A stretch of 64,000 nt of DNA from G965232465 sp965232465 (GCA_965232465.1 OZ246977.1:868001-932000); one strand, 5' to 3'; shown: positions 1-9,663, numbered from the stretch's first letter. Translations and numbers: made by a program. Notes: a model not told the origin generated them from the sequence alone.

Positions 1-139
1 AGCCAATGTTACCACCCATTTACAAGGCACAAATATTGACATTTGTGTCGATTTAAACTTAGGGGACAAATCGGCAACTGTTTGGACATGCGATTTAACC
101 CACGGATATATTAGTATTAATGCCGATTATCGCAGTTAA
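1..139 (+). CDS. argJ: ArgJ, bifunctional ornithine acetyltransferase/N-acetylglutamate synthase, C-terminal end only
   Basis: The gene enters from the left edge. Reading from base 2, the last 45 codons end in TAA at 137-139. The tail contains the family signature SATVWTCDLTHGYISINADY, which closes ArgJ proteins. ArgJ transfers acetyl groups between acetylornithine and glutamate in the cyclic arginine pathway. The following mutT gene starts 21 bases downstream, an argJ-mutT order common in Alphaproteobacteria. The catalytic threonine and the rest of the protein lie outside the window. Confidence 0.9.
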   Translation, partial: ANVTTHLQGTNIDICVDLNLGDKSATVWTCDLTHGYISINADYRS

Positions 140-160
140 CCTTATGATGTGTAATGATAT

Positions 161-577
161 ATGTTGCCAATCATAAAAGTATCCGCTGGTATCTTGCAAA
201 ACACACGGGGACACATTCTGATGGCAACCCGTCCAGAAGGTAAATCTTGTGCGGGACAGTGGGAATTTTCTGGGGGTAAAATCAAACCCGATGAAACCCC
301 TATTGACGCATTATACCGTGAATTACAAGAAGAAATTGCCATCACCATAGACAAAAGCACCGCAATATTGTATGATACTGTTATATATCCATACGATACA
401 TTTATGTTGGAAATGCCGGTTTTTTGGTGCCGTGACTGGACAGGTACCCCCACCCCAAAAGAAAGGCAACAGCTGAAATGGATGGATATTGCCAACATTC
501 ATACCCTGGATGTGGTTATTGCAGACAAAGATTTGATAGCTAAGATCCAACAGGACAGAGGAAATGGCAAAATATAA
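161..577 (+). CDS. mutT: MutT-type Nudix hydrolase (8-oxo-dGTP diphosphatase)
   Basis: A 138-residue single-domain Nudix protein. The Nudix box is complete at about residues 38-60: GGKIKPDETPIDALYRELQEE matches GX5EX7REUXEEXGU, with the metal-binding REL-EE core. The N-terminus (VSAGIL, then GQWEFSGGK) is typical of MutT, which removes 8-oxo-dGTP from the nucleotide pool and so prevents transversions. It follows argJ closely on the same strand and is probably co-transcribed. Other Nudix substrates cannot be excluded from sequence alone. Confidence 0.88.
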   Translation: MLPIIKVSAGILQNTRGHILMATRPEGKSCAGQWEFSGGKIKPDETPIDALYRELQEEIAITIDKSTAILYDTVIYPYDTFMLEMPVFWCRDWTGTPTPKERQQLKWMDIANIHTLDVVIADKDLIAKIQQDRGNGKI

Positions 578-714
578 ATATATGGACGGGACATAATCCG
601 CATAAAAGTAAAAACGCAAAAAAACATATAAGTAACATATTGCTTTATGAAAGCATTTATGATACTATTTGGCAAATGAAAGATTCTGTATAAAAAAAAT
701 AAAGGATACAATAC

Positions 715-1665
715 ATGTATAAAACAAAACATATATTTTTAGCCCTTGGTCTTGCAACTGTACTAACGGGATGTACACATCCAAAAGAGCAAAGTCCAAA
801 AGACTCAGAAGTGCCAAAACCAGAGATTTCAGAAGTGCAAAAACCAGAGACCTCAGAAGTACAAAAGCCAGAAGTCCAACAACAATTAACAGATGAAGAT
901 AAAGTCTTCTTAAAACCCGAGGAAAAATTAGCAACCGTTGCAGATACAGATATTTTGGTAATGGACTGGAATGCGGAATTTTCTGCCCTGCCAGAACAAA
1001 CCCAACAACAAGGCGAAGATGCTTTATTTGCCCCATTATTGGATACTTTAATTCAAAAACAAGCGATTGTGGATATTGCGATTTCCGAAGGTCTGGAAGA
1101 TTCAGAAGAATATAAATCTTTTATGCGAAAAGCCAAACGAGATTTATTGTCTCAGCTATATATTGACCAAAAAGTAGGTGCTGTTTTGGCGAAAACTGAT
1201 TTAAAAGCAGAATATGAAAAATTAAAATCTGAATGGGAAGGTCAGCAAGAAATTGACACTAGCCATATTTTGGTAAAATCCCGTAAAGATGCAGAAGAAA
1301 TTATTGTTGCCTTGGAAAATGGTGCAGATTTTAAAGCATTGGCAAAATCCAAATCCACTGGTCCAAGTGGTCCAACGGGCGGTAGTCTTGGCTGGGTTTC
1401 CGTCGGTCAAACATTGCCAGAATTCGAACAGGTCTTATTTGCCCTTAAAGATGGAAGCATCAGTGAAAAGCCTGTAAAAACCCAATTCGGATGGCATGTG
1501 ATTCAACGGGGAAAATCCCGTGATAAAGAAATTCCTACATTTGAGGTGTTGGAACCCCAGATTCGTGAAAGCGTCATTGATAGTGCCTTAAATTCATTGG
1601 TATCTGGGGTGATTGCAAAAACGAAAATAAAGACGTATCGACCTGAACAGGCGGATAAAAAATAA
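715..1665 (+). CDS. Parvulin-type peptidyl-prolyl isomerase lipoprotein (PpiC/PrsA-like)
   Basis: 316 residues. A lipoprotein signal peptide ends in the lipobox LTGC (Cys about 20), followed by a charged, repetitive linker in which KPE-(IT)-SEVQ occurs several times. An N-terminal SurA/PrsA-like helical region precedes a PpiC rotamase domain (about 180-275) with the family pattern DTSHILVKS ... GGSLGWVSVGQ ... FGWHVIQ. It probably helps outer-membrane or periplasmic proteins fold from a membrane anchor. The next gene starts 12 bases after its stop behind a nearly identical Shine-Dalgarno and leader, so the two form an operon. Which anchored foldase class it belongs to is inference. Confidence 0.85.
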   Translation: MYKTKHIFLALGLATVLTGCTHPKEQSPKDSEVPKPEISEVQKPETSEVQKPEVQQQLTDEDKVFLKPEEKLATVADTDILVMDWNAEFSALPEQTQQQGEDALFAPLLDTLIQKQAIVDIAISEGLEDSEEYKSFMRKAKRDLLSQLYIDQKVGAVLAKTDLKAEYEKLKSEWEGQQEIDTSHILVKSRKDAEEIIVALENGADFKALAKSKSTGPSGPTGGSLGWVSVGQTLPEFEQVLFALKDGSISEKPVKTQFGWHVIQRGKSRDKEIPTFEVLEPQIRESVIDSALNSLVSGVIAKTKIKTYRPEQADKK

Positions 1666-1677
1666 AGGATACAGTAC

Positions 1678-2859
1678 ATGCGTATATTAAAACACATATT
1701 TTTAGCTCTTGGTTTTGCGACTGTATTGGTGGGATGTACGGATTTGACCCCAGCGGTGCAAAATCCAGAAGTCAACGATATGGAATTACAAGCGGAAATC
1801 GAAAAACAACAACAATTACAAGCCCAATATCGCACAGAAAATCCCAATGTATCCCCCGAAGATGCTCCCCCCATATATGATTCTTTACTCGAATATGATG
1901 GCTTTTTTGTCAGCACCTCAGAACGGTTGTTAAAATCCGCAAAACAATTATGCCAACATACCATGTATCGTATGGGGTTCTTGGCGGATACCAGCATCCG
2001 ATCGAATGTTCCAAATAAATATGCGGGAACACCCAAGGTATATATGATAACCGATACTTTTCCCGCCCAAAGGGCGGGCATAAAAAAAGGCGATGCAATT
2101 ATTCAAATCAATAATACATACACCTTTACCGATGAAGCGTTTATAAATGCGTATAAATCTAGTTATCGCAAGCCCATCAACACGGTAACATATTACAGTG
2201 TGGCGGACAACACCGAAAAAACTGTTACCATATCAGGTGAAGAAACCTGTCAAATGGAAATTATCACAAGTGGTGAAAACACATTGAACGCTATGGCGGA
2301 TGGCAATACGATTTATATGTACCCTGCATTGTATGATTTTTTGGAAAAAGAACAATATATCACCGCCGTTGTTGCCCATGAAATTGCCCATAACATTATG
2401 TCCCATAACAAAAGAGGATCAGATACCACCCGTAACACAGCTATTGTGACAGGATTGGGATTATTGATAGCAAAAAATGTATTTGACCAAGACATTGACG
2501 ACAAACAAATTCTGCAAGGGGCAATCGCAGCCGGGACCATTGCAAGATTATATTACAGCCCCACATTGGAATCAGAAGCTGATTATGTGGGTATATACCT
2601 AATGGCACGGGCAGGATACAATATTGATGGGGTCGAAGAAACTTGGCGACGCATGAGCTTGTTGGATCCAAATGGGGCGGGATTACATGAACGATTTTTG
2701 GGTACCCACCCCAGCACGCCAAAACGGTTTATTGCACTGACCAAAACCATTGATGAGATTGGGGAAAAAATGAAAATACAAAATGCCAAAGAACTCATGC
2801 CCATATTTACAAACCAATCACTGGACACCATAAAATCAAAACAAAAACCCTTATTTTGA
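1678..2859 (+). CDS. M48-family metallopeptidase lipoprotein with PDZ-like domain
   Basis: 393 residues. The lipoprotein leader ends in LVGC and is almost identical to that of the gene before it. A PDZ-like segment (about 115-165: FPAQRAGIKKGDAIIQIN) is followed by an M48 zinc protease domain with HEIAH (HExxH) near residue 231 and the third ligand in ESEADYVG near 302. Membrane-anchored periplasmic M48 proteases such as BepA and LoiP degrade misassembled outer-membrane proteins. With the upstream parvulin this gives a foldase-protease pair for envelope quality control (inference). Start chosen at the ATG 12 bases after the previous stop, preceded by AAAGGAT. Confidence 0.87.
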   Translation: MRILKHIFLALGFATVLVGCTDLTPAVQNPEVNDMELQAEIEKQQQLQAQYRTENPNVSPEDAPPIYDSLLEYDGFFVSTSERLLKSAKQLCQHTMYRMGFLADTSIRSNVPNKYAGTPKVYMITDTFPAQRAGIKKGDAIIQINNTYTFTDEAFINAYKSSYRKPINTVTYYSVADNTEKTVTISGEETCQMEIITSGENTLNAMADGNTIYMYPALYDFLEKEQYITAVVAHEIAHNIMSHNKRGSDTTRNTAIVTGLGLLIAKNVFDQDIDDKQILQGAIAAGTIARLYYSPTLESEADYVGIYLMARAGYNIDGVEETWRRMSLLDPNGAGLHERFLGTHPSTPKRFIALTKTIDEIGEKMKIQNAKELMPIFTNQSLDTIKSKQKPLF

Positions 2860-2922
2860 AGGTGTGTTAAAATCCCCTGTTTACTGTCTGAACAACGGGA
2901 ACCCTTTCTTTGTGTCTTTTAG

Positions 2923-3579
2923 CTAAATAGGTAAATTGTTGATACTATCACATCCATTGATGTAATCTTTTATAGCAGCACTTAGGGTATTTTCTTTGTT
3001 TTTAAAGAAATGGTCGGCACCAGAGAATTTTTCATATCGTAGTTCGGTGCCACGGTGGTTTTCCAATTTTTCCACCATTTCGTCCACTTCATGACAGGGG
3101 ACAACGGTATCTTTTTCCCCTTGCAGGATGATACCGCTGGTGGGGCAGGGGGCAAGAAAAGAAAAATCAAACATATTTACCGGTGGGGCAACGCAGACGA
3201 ATCGTTCCACCTCTGGACGGCGCATTAACAACTGCATGGCAACCCACGCCCCAAAAGAAAAGCCGGCAATCCACACATTTTTTGTTGAATCATTTTGCGA
3301 TTGTAACCAATCCAGTGCATATGCTGCATCGGTCAATTCCCCTTCGCCATCTGCATATTGTCCTTGGGATTTGCCTACGCCCCGAAAATTAAACCGCAAG
3401 GTGGCAAATCCATGGGTAACAAAGGTTTTAAACATGGTATATACAACCTTGTTATTCATCGTTCCCCCATGTAATGGGTGGGGGTGTAATAATAAAACAA
3501 TGGGGGCATTGGGATTGTCCGATGGGCTGTAACGGCCTTCTATTCTGCCCTCAGGACCGCTGAAAATAACTTCTGGCAT
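2923..3579 (-). CDS. Alpha/beta hydrolase (COG2945-type)
   Basis: 218 residues with a complete alpha/beta-hydrolase fold signature: oxyanion-region HPHPLHGGTMNNKVV near the N-terminus, FNFRGVGKSQG, the nucleophile elbow GFSFGA (Ser near 107), an acidic residue in GEKDTVVP and the catalytic His in GADHFF. The length and HPHPxxGG motif fit the COG2945 family of small cytoplasmic hydrolases widespread in Alphaproteobacteria, whose substrate is unknown. It is convergent with the M48 gene and divergent from cysE. Confidence 0.8.
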   Translation of the reverse strand: MPEVIFSGPEGRIEGRYSPSDNPNAPIVLLLHPHPLHGGTMNNKVVYTMFKTFVTHGFATLRFNFRGVGKSQGQYADGEGELTDAAYALDWLQSQNDSTKNVWIAGFSFGAWVAMQLLMRRPEVERFVCVAPPVNMFDFSFLAPCPTSGIILQGEKDTVVPCHEVDEMVEKLENHRGTELRYEKFSGADHFFKNKENTLSAAIKDYINGCDSINNLPI

Positions 3580-3742
3580 AGGTGTTTTCCTTAATTTATA
3601 TATTGTATTTTTTACATATTACAGTACAATACTGCATTAAAATATCAAATATAGTTTATACAGTATAGCATACAAAAATACAATATGTTATAATGCTGTA
3701 TCATATTTTCGTAAAACAACATCGATTGAAGGAATATAAAAA

Positions 3743-4471
3743 ATGAGTATTCGCCAAGAAATACAATCTATTATGGAGCGGGATCCCGCAGCAAAAAGCT
3801 GGTTGGAAGTGGTGTTATGTTATCCATCGTTTCATGCGTTGTTATTGTATCGTTTGAATCATTGGCTGTGGACACGGTTACGGTTTCGTATTCTTGCCCG
3901 TATGTTATCCCAGATTGTCCGGTTTTTTACCAGCATCGAAATCCACCCGGGGGCAACCATTGGCAAGAATTTATTTATTGACCATGGGTCGGGTGTGGTG
4001 ATTGGCGAGACCACTGTAATTGGCAACAATGTAACCTTGTATCAAAGTGTTACATTGGGGGGGGTTCGTCCGTCTGATCAGGCGGAAGATGTGGTAAATC
4101 CCAAACGTCATCCCACTTTGTGTGATGGGGTAATTGTTGGTGCGGGGGCAAAAATTCTGGGGAATATTACCATTGGTGAAAATGCTCGTGTGGGGGCAAA
4201 TGCGGTGGTGCTAGGCGATGTTATTCCCCATGCAACAGTGGTTGGTATCCCAGCGGTTGTCGTGCGCATAAACAAGGAATGTGCGGAAGATTTCAGCCCA
4301 TATGGCTGTGATGGTGACGAAGATTGTATCGAAGTGGTCGAAAGCTTGATTGAAATTCGTAAAGACATAGAAAAATACCGCCTGCGCATTCGGGAATTAG
4401 AAAAAACTTTGGCAAAGACTTTGGAAAAAAAAGGTACCACAAACAATACATCGCCCCCTCCCCCTAAGTAA
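3743..4471 (+). CDS. cysE: Serine O-acetyltransferase
   Basis: 242 residues. An N-terminal helical part is followed by a left-handed beta-helix of hexapeptide repeats (about 65-180). The acetyl-CoA/serine-binding segment IDHGSGVVIGETTVIGNNVTLYQSVTLGG contains the catalytic Asp-His. The C-terminus is a charged, probably coiled-coil helix. It makes O-acetylserine for cysteine synthesis. Start at the ATG preceded by GAAGGA. Two cysteine desulfurase genes follow within 14 bases, so cysteine synthesis and sulfur mobilisation appear to share a transcript. Confidence 0.92.
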   Translation: MSIRQEIQSIMERDPAAKSWLEVVLCYPSFHALLLYRLNHWLWTRLRFRILARMLSQIVRFFTSIEIHPGATIGKNLFIDHGSGVVIGETTVIGNNVTLYQSVTLGGVRPSDQAEDVVNPKRHPTLCDGVIVGAGAKILGNITIGENARVGANAVVLGDVIPHATVVGIPAVVVRINKECAEDFSPYGCDGDEDCIEVVESLIEIRKDIEKYRLRIRELEKTLAKTLEKKGTTNNTSPPPPK

Positions 4472-4484
4472 CTGCTTTTGTTTC

Positions 4485-5597
4485 ATGATATATCTTGATA
4501 ACAATTCGACAATGGAAATTTATCCACAGGTAATACAGGCGGTAAACGAAACCTTTGCCACTATTGCCAATGCGGGTTCCCCCCATCGCCGGGGACGGGA
4601 TGCTTACAAAAAATTGGAAACCGCCCGTGAAAAGGTGGCACGGTTGGTCCATGCGACCCCTAAGCAAGTGCTGTTTGTATCGGGGGCGACTGAGGCTAAT
4701 AATATGGCACTTATGGGGGGATCGGAAAAAGTGGCGTTGGTATCGGTAATGGAACATGCCTGTGTGCAACACGCCCATATGCAGGTGGAATGTATTCCCG
4801 TTGATCCCAATGGTGTGGTTGATACGGTATGGCTAGACAATCGATTACAAGATACACCCCCCGGCACAATAGTTGTTAGCGTTATGACCGCTAGCCACGA
4901 AGTTGGCACTATACAGCCCTTGCAACAGGTTGCCCATGTTTGTGCCAAACATTTACAAAGACTGCATGTGGATGCGGTACAAGGGGCGGGAAAAATGCCC
5001 CTTGATTTTCAAATCATGGGGGCACAATCTATTGCCATTGCCCCCCATAAGTTTGGGGGGATACAAGGTATTGGGGCGTTGATATATGATCCTGCATTGG
5101 GATTACAACAAATGCTGTATGGGGGGGGACAAGAAAATGGTTTGCGCCCCGGCACTATAAATTTACCTGCGGTTGTTGGTTTTGGGGTGGCATCGGATAT
5201 ATGTCTTGATACTATGGCAGAAAAAACCGCCCATATACAGGCATTGCAACAGTATATGGAACAACACATTGTATCCGAAATTGCCGATGCGGTAATTGTG
5301 GCACAATCTGTCCCCCGCTTAGCAGGTACAAGCCGTATCATAATCCCAGGGCTGTCATCAGAAAAACAAGTGATGATGATGGATTTACGGGGAATTTGCG
5401 TATCCAGTGGATCCGCATGTTCCAGTGTAGTTTCACGGGAATCAGATGTTTTAAAAAATATGGGGCATCCGCCCAATTATTCCCACTGTTCCATTAGGGT
5501 AGGCATGGGCTGGAATACCACACGCAACGATATTGATGCGTTCTTAGATGCTTATATATCGATGGCGAATATGTCTGTGCGGGAAGATATCGTATGA
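4485..5597 (+). CDS. Cysteine desulfurase (NifS/IscS family), first of two
   Basis: 370 residues, class V aminotransferase fold with PLP. Visible signatures are NSTMEIYPQV at the N-terminus, SGATEANNMAL, the PLP-binding lysine in IAPHKFGG and the catalytic-loop cysteine in SSGSACSS. It releases sulfur from cysteine as a protein persulfide for Fe-S clusters or tRNA thiolation. It overlaps the next, paralogous desulfurase by four bases (ATGA), so they are translationally coupled. It is the more divergent of the two, and its partner scaffold is not visible here. Confidence 0.88.
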   Translation: MIYLDNNSTMEIYPQVIQAVNETFATIANAGSPHRRGRDAYKKLETAREKVARLVHATPKQVLFVSGATEANNMALMGGSEKVALVSVMEHACVQHAHMQVECIPVDPNGVVDTVWLDNRLQDTPPGTIVVSVMTASHEVGTIQPLQQVAHVCAKHLQRLHVDAVQGAGKMPLDFQIMGAQSIAIAPHKFGGIQGIGALIYDPALGLQQMLYGGGQENGLRPGTINLPAVVGFGVASDICLDTMAEKTAHIQALQQYMEQHIVSEIADAVIVAQSVPRLAGTSRIIIPGLSSEKQVMMMDLRGICVSSGSACSSVVSRESDVLKNMGHPPNYSHCSIRVGMGWNTTRNDIDAFLDAYISMANMSVREDIV

Positions 5598-6727
5598 TTT
5601 ACTTGGACAACTTTGCCACCACTCCCATTGATCCATTGGTACAACAGGACATGGTAGCCTGCATGCAAGACACTTGGGGGAATCCGCATAGTGTGACCCA
5701 TGCGGTGGGATGGCAATCGGGGGATATGGTCGATGAGTGTCGTCGGGATATTGCCCGTTTGCTGGGTGCAAAACCGTATGAAGTGGTGTTTACTTCTGGG
5801 GCAACTGAGGCCAACAATACGGTAATAAAAAGTATGTTGAATATGGGCAAAGACCATATTCATAAACGCAAAATTGTTATATCCGCCATTGAACATCCTT
5901 GTATACGGCAAAGTGCGTATTATATGCAAAAATTCGGGTATAAAGTACAACAAATTCCCGTGCATGATACGGGTATTATCGATATGCAGGCGTATCAAAA
6001 TATATTGGATAATACCACCTCTTTGGTCAGTGTGATGTTGGTAAATAACGAACTTGGTACCATACAAGACATTAAAACTATGGCACATATGGCACAGCAA
6101 ACAGGGGCAATGTTTCACACAGATTCTGCTCAGGCGGTGGGTAAAATTCCCGTATCTTTTAAGGACTTAGGCGTGGATTTTATGTCCATATCAGGACATA
6201 AAATATATGGACCCAAAGGTATTGGGGTATTATTTGTTAAACAGGGTGTGTCCATAACCCCATTATTGCATGGTGGCGGACAACAGCGGGGCATGCGTTC
6301 TGGTACAGTGCCAACCCCATTGGTTAAGGGCTTGGCAACGGCACTACACTTATCCGTTATCAGTGTCGATAAGGATAAACAAAATATTTATCAGATGCGT
6401 ACTACATTGGAATGTATGATATGTGATTCGGTGTCAGATGTGCACATATTGGGGGGGAATGCTGACCGGGTGGCAGGGGCAACCAATTTGTATATTCCCG
6501 ATGTACAAGCGGATGATTTTTTTACCCATTTGCAAGGGGTGTGCGTATCCACAGGATCCGCATGTGCATCCGCAGGCAAAGGCACATCCGCAGTAATGCA
6601 AGCCATTGGTATACCCGCCGACCCCCCAGCGGTGGCAATCCGTATCTGTATCGGTCGTATGAATACCCCACATGAAATCGAACAAGCCGGACATGCCATA
6701 ATAAACGCCATTAAAAAATGCCGTTAA
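5594..6727 (+). CDS. iscS: Cysteine desulfurase IscS-like, second of two
   Basis: 377 residues. IscS-type signatures: YLDNFATTPIDPLVQ at the N-terminus, SGATEANNTVIK, DSAQAVGKIPV, the PLP lysine in SISGHKIYGPKGIG and the mobile-loop cysteine in STGSACASAGK. It is shorter than E. coli IscS (404 residues) at the C-terminus, where the scaffold-binding tail lies. No iscU, iscA or hscBA gene follows: the next gene is convergent guaA, 22 bases away. The symbol is assigned by family. Confidence 0.88.
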   Translation: MIYLDNFATTPIDPLVQQDMVACMQDTWGNPHSVTHAVGWQSGDMVDECRRDIARLLGAKPYEVVFTSGATEANNTVIKSMLNMGKDHIHKRKIVISAIEHPCIRQSAYYMQKFGYKVQQIPVHDTGIIDMQAYQNILDNTTSLVSVMLVNNELGTIQDIKTMAHMAQQTGAMFHTDSAQAVGKIPVSFKDLGVDFMSISGHKIYGPKGIGVLFVKQGVSITPLLHGGGQQRGMRSGTVPTPLVKGLATALHLSVISVDKDKQNIYQMRTTLECMICDSVSDVHILGGNADRVAGATNLYIPDVQADDFFTHLQGVCVSTGSACASAGKGTSAVMQAIGIPADPPAVAIRICIGRMNTPHEIEQAGHAIINAIKKCR

Positions 6728-6749
6728 TGACCGCACCATTCATATGGGT

Positions 6750-8300
6750 TTATTCCCATTCAATGGTACCGGGGGGTTTTGATGTGTAATCGTATATCAC
6801 ACGATTAATCCCTTGGACCTCGTTGATAATACGCGTTGCCACATGGGACAAGAATGCCCCATCGAACAGATATGCCGATGCGGTCATGCCATCGGTGGAT
6901 GTTACCGCCCGCAGACCGCATACAAAATCGTATGTACGGGCATCGCCCATAACGCCTACTGTCCGTACGGGCAACAACACGGCAAATGCTTGCCAAATAT
7001 CATTATATAAACCTGCGTTATGGATTTCTTCGATGTAAATTGCGTCGGCTTTGCGTAAAATATCACATTTTTCTTTGTTGACTGCCCCGGGAATACGAAT
7101 GGCCAAGCCAGGACCTGGAAAGGGATGGCGGCTGATAAAGTGTTCGGGCAACCCCAATTGTTTACCCAATAATCGTACTTCGTCTTTAAATAATTCCCGT
7201 AAGGGTTCGATCAATTGCATATTCATACGATCGGGTAATCCCCCCACATTGTGGTGTGATTTTATCACCACATCGTCATGGGTAAACGATACGGATTCGA
7301 TAACATCGGGGTATAAAGTCCCTTGTGCTAAGAAATGTGCCCCGCCAATTTTTTGTGCCTCAGTTTCAAATATATCAATAAACAATTTACCGATGGTTTT
7401 GCGTTTTTTTTCCGGATTGTCTTCACCATCGAGGGCGGATAAGAACATATGGGAGGCATCCACATGTATCAAATTCATATCATAATGTTCACGAAACATG
7501 GATACCACCTGTTGTGCTTCGTCCATACGCAGCAATCCATGATCGACAAAAATACAGGTTAGCTGATCGCCAATCGCTTCGCTTAACAGCACCGCCACCA
7601 CCGAGCTGTCAACCCCGCCACTTAATCCGCAAATGACCTTTTTATCGCCCACTTGGTTGCGGATATTGGCAATGGCTTCTGCCCGAAAAGCGGACATGGT
7701 CCAATCATTGGCACAGCCACATATTTTATGTAAAAAATTACCAATTAACTGCGAACCATCCGGGGTGTGTATAACCTCTGGGTGGAATTGTACGCCATAA
7801 AAATGTCGGCTTGTGTCGGCGATAATAGCGTACGGAGCCCCCTTGGAAGTGGCATACACTTGGAAGTTTTCGGGAATGTGTACCACTTTGTCCCCATGTG
7901 ACATCCACACAGAGGGTGTGGTTTTTTCGTCCCAAATGCCTTCAAATAAAGGGCATTTTTGTTGTATTGTAATTTTAACATGTCCAAATTCGCCCTGTCC
8001 ATGTTCACCAGCGATAACCTTGCCCCCTAATTGCTGGCACAGGGTTTGTTGTCCATAACAAATTCCCAATATGGGTATCCCTAAATCAAATATTTGCTGT
8101 GGGATACGGGGTGCATTTGCTGCGTATACAGAGGAGGGTCCACCCGATAAAATAATGCCTTTGGGATTATATGTTTTGATCGTTTTAATAGGTGTTTTGT
8201 TAAAAGGGTGAATTTCACTGTATACCCCATTTTCCCGCACCCTTCGGGCAATAAGTTGTGTTACTTGCGATCCAAAATCAATAATTAAAATACATTCCAT
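6750..8300 (-). CDS. guaA: GMP synthase (glutamine-hydrolysing)
   Basis: 516 residues from ATG at 8300; the longer open frame runs into the upstream methyltransferase gene and is not used. An N-terminal glutamine amidotransferase (ILIIDFGSQVTQLIARRVRE, nucleophile loop GICYGQQ, FHPEV) precedes the ATP-pyrophosphatase P-loop GLSGGVDSSV and the C-terminal dimerisation domain ending in PPGTIEWE. It converts XMP to GMP. It ends a minus-strand set guaB-rsmB-guaA, an arrangement common in Alphaproteobacteria. Confidence 0.95.
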   Translation of the reverse strand: MECILIIDFGSQVTQLIARRVRENGVYSEIHPFNKTPIKTIKTYNPKGIILSGGPSSVYAANAPRIPQQIFDLGIPILGICYGQQTLCQQLGGKVIAGEHGQGEFGHVKITIQQKCPLFEGIWDEKTTPSVWMSHGDKVVHIPENFQVYATSKGAPYAIIADTSRHFYGVQFHPEVIHTPDGSQLIGNFLHKICGCANDWTMSAFRAEAIANIRNQVGDKKVICGLSGGVDSSVVAVLLSEAIGDQLTCIFVDHGLLRMDEAQQVVSMFREHYDMNLIHVDASHMFLSALDGEDNPEKKRKTIGKLFIDIFETEAQKIGGAHFLAQGTLYPDVIESVSFTHDDVVIKSHHNVGGLPDRMNMQLIEPLRELFKDEVRLLGKQLGLPEHFISRHPFPGPGLAIRIPGAVNKEKCDILRKADAIYIEEIHNAGLYNDIWQAFAVLLPVRTVGVMGDARTYDFVCGLRAVTSTDGMTASAYLFDGAFLSHVATRIINEVQGINRVIYDYTSKPPGTIEWE

Positions 8301-8331
8301 TGTGTATACATTCCTTGTTTGTGGGTGTGCG

Positions 8332-9657
8332 TTATATGTGTTTTCGTACCAAGATGGCAATAAAAAATCCATCCCCATCCGTTTTAGTGTGTGGGTGCAT
8401 GCGTAAACTGTGTGTTTGTGTCGGTATATCCGTATTTTCAAATACATCTTGCCATACACTGGATATATCCATCACTTCAAATTGGGGGTTGTGTTTTAAA
8501 AATTGTGTAATTTGGTCTTCATTTTCCTGTTGTAACAATGAACAGGTCATATAAATCAGCCGTCCCCCGCCGATGACCAAACGGGATGCAGATTGCAGAA
8601 TGCTTTGTTGCAAGGCGGTTAATGTGTGTAGGTCGGTTTCTGTTAATTGCCATTTTTTTTCAGGATTTCGACGCCAAGTACCAGTACCGGTACAAGGGGC
8701 ATCGACAACCACTTTGTTAAATCCGCCGTCGAATTTTTGATTCCTGCGTTTTATCCATGTGTCTTTTTCCGAAGTCAGTATACGACATTCTGTATTGCTG
8801 ATCCCCGCCCGTTTTAGGCGTATTTTTGCCTGTTGTAAACGGTTTTCGCATATATCACAACAAATAATGCGTCCCGTATTGTCCATATGCATGGCAATTG
8901 CCAAGGCTTTGCCCGCCGCACCGGCACAAAAATCCACAATTTTATCCCCCCGTTGTGCTTGTACCAAGGTACTTGCCCGTTGGGAATTGGCATCTTGGAT
9001 TTCAAACCAACCGTTTTTAAAAGCGGGTATGCCTGATAAACTGTGGCGTTTTTGTAATCGTAACCCATTTTTTACCCCATGTATAGGGGTGGTTTTAATC
9101 CCTTGTTTACTAAGGGCTGACATAACCTGCTTGAGGGTGGCTTTCAGGGTATTTATACGAATATCCACAGGGGCTTGTTGGTTTAACGATAACAACACCG
9201 ATTGTGTATCGTCCCCATATACAGATTCAAACAATCGATACATCCATTGTTGCACATTACAGCAAACAAAATCAGGCATATCCCCCCGATATAAATCTGT
9301 ATGGGATTGCAATTTTTCATATAATGCGTGCTGTTTTTTATTCAGTGGCGGTGGGGCGAATCTGTTTTGTGTATCAAAAAACGCTTGCTGTACACTATGT
9401 TTATGATAAAAGTACATATACACCAATACCAATGTATCAAGGGATACGGGCGTATTATATTTTTCGCACCACCACGCACATGCCATACGATTGCGCAACA
9501 CATTGTATACCAAACAGGCAATAAAGTTTTTATCCTTTGACCCCGCATAGCGGTTATTTTTGTTCCAACGGGATACTACCTTGTCTGCGGGAATTTTGGT
9601 GGTATCAATGGTATGTAATATATCGAGGGTGGCGGTGATCCGTGAAGATATTTTCAT
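8332..9657 (-). CDS. rsmB: RsmB-like 16S rRNA (cytosine-5) methyltransferase, Fmu/NOL1/NOP2/sun family
   Basis: 441 residues. An N-terminal helical NusB-like region is followed by the SAM-binding fold (VDFCAGAAGKALAIA), motif IV DAPCTGTGTWRRNPE and motif VI MTCSLLQQEN, whose TCS holds the catalytic cysteine. It methylates a cytosine in small-subunit rRNA (m5C967 in E. coli RsmB). It lies between guaB and guaA with short gaps. Orthology to RsmB rather than to another RNA m5C enzyme of the family is likely but not certain. Confidence 0.82.
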   Translation of the reverse strand: MKISSRITATLDILHTIDTTKIPADKVVSRWNKNNRYAGSKDKNFIACLVYNVLRNRMACAWWCEKYNTPVSLDTLVLVYMYFYHKHSVQQAFFDTQNRFAPPPLNKKQHALYEKLQSHTDLYRGDMPDFVCCNVQQWMYRLFESVYGDDTQSVLLSLNQQAPVDIRINTLKATLKQVMSALSKQGIKTTPIHGVKNGLRLQKRHSLSGIPAFKNGWFEIQDANSQRASTLVQAQRGDKIVDFCAGAAGKALAIAMHMDNTGRIICCDICENRLQQAKIRLKRAGISNTECRILTSEKDTWIKRRNQKFDGGFNKVVVDAPCTGTGTWRRNPEKKWQLTETDLHTLTALQQSILQSASRLVIGGGRLIYMTCSLLQQENEDQITQFLKHNPQFEVMDISSVWQDVFENTDIPTQTHSLRMHPHTKTDGDGFFIAILVRKHI

Positions 9658-9663
9658 AACACC

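Noticed and set aside
142..498. 118-codon minus-strand ORF opposite mutT
   Set aside because: Antisense shadow; the plus strand carries a complete Nudix gene.
8301..8459. 53-codon N-terminal extension of GuaA
   Set aside because: It overlaps the upstream rsmB coding region, while the ATG at 8300 matches the usual GuaA start.
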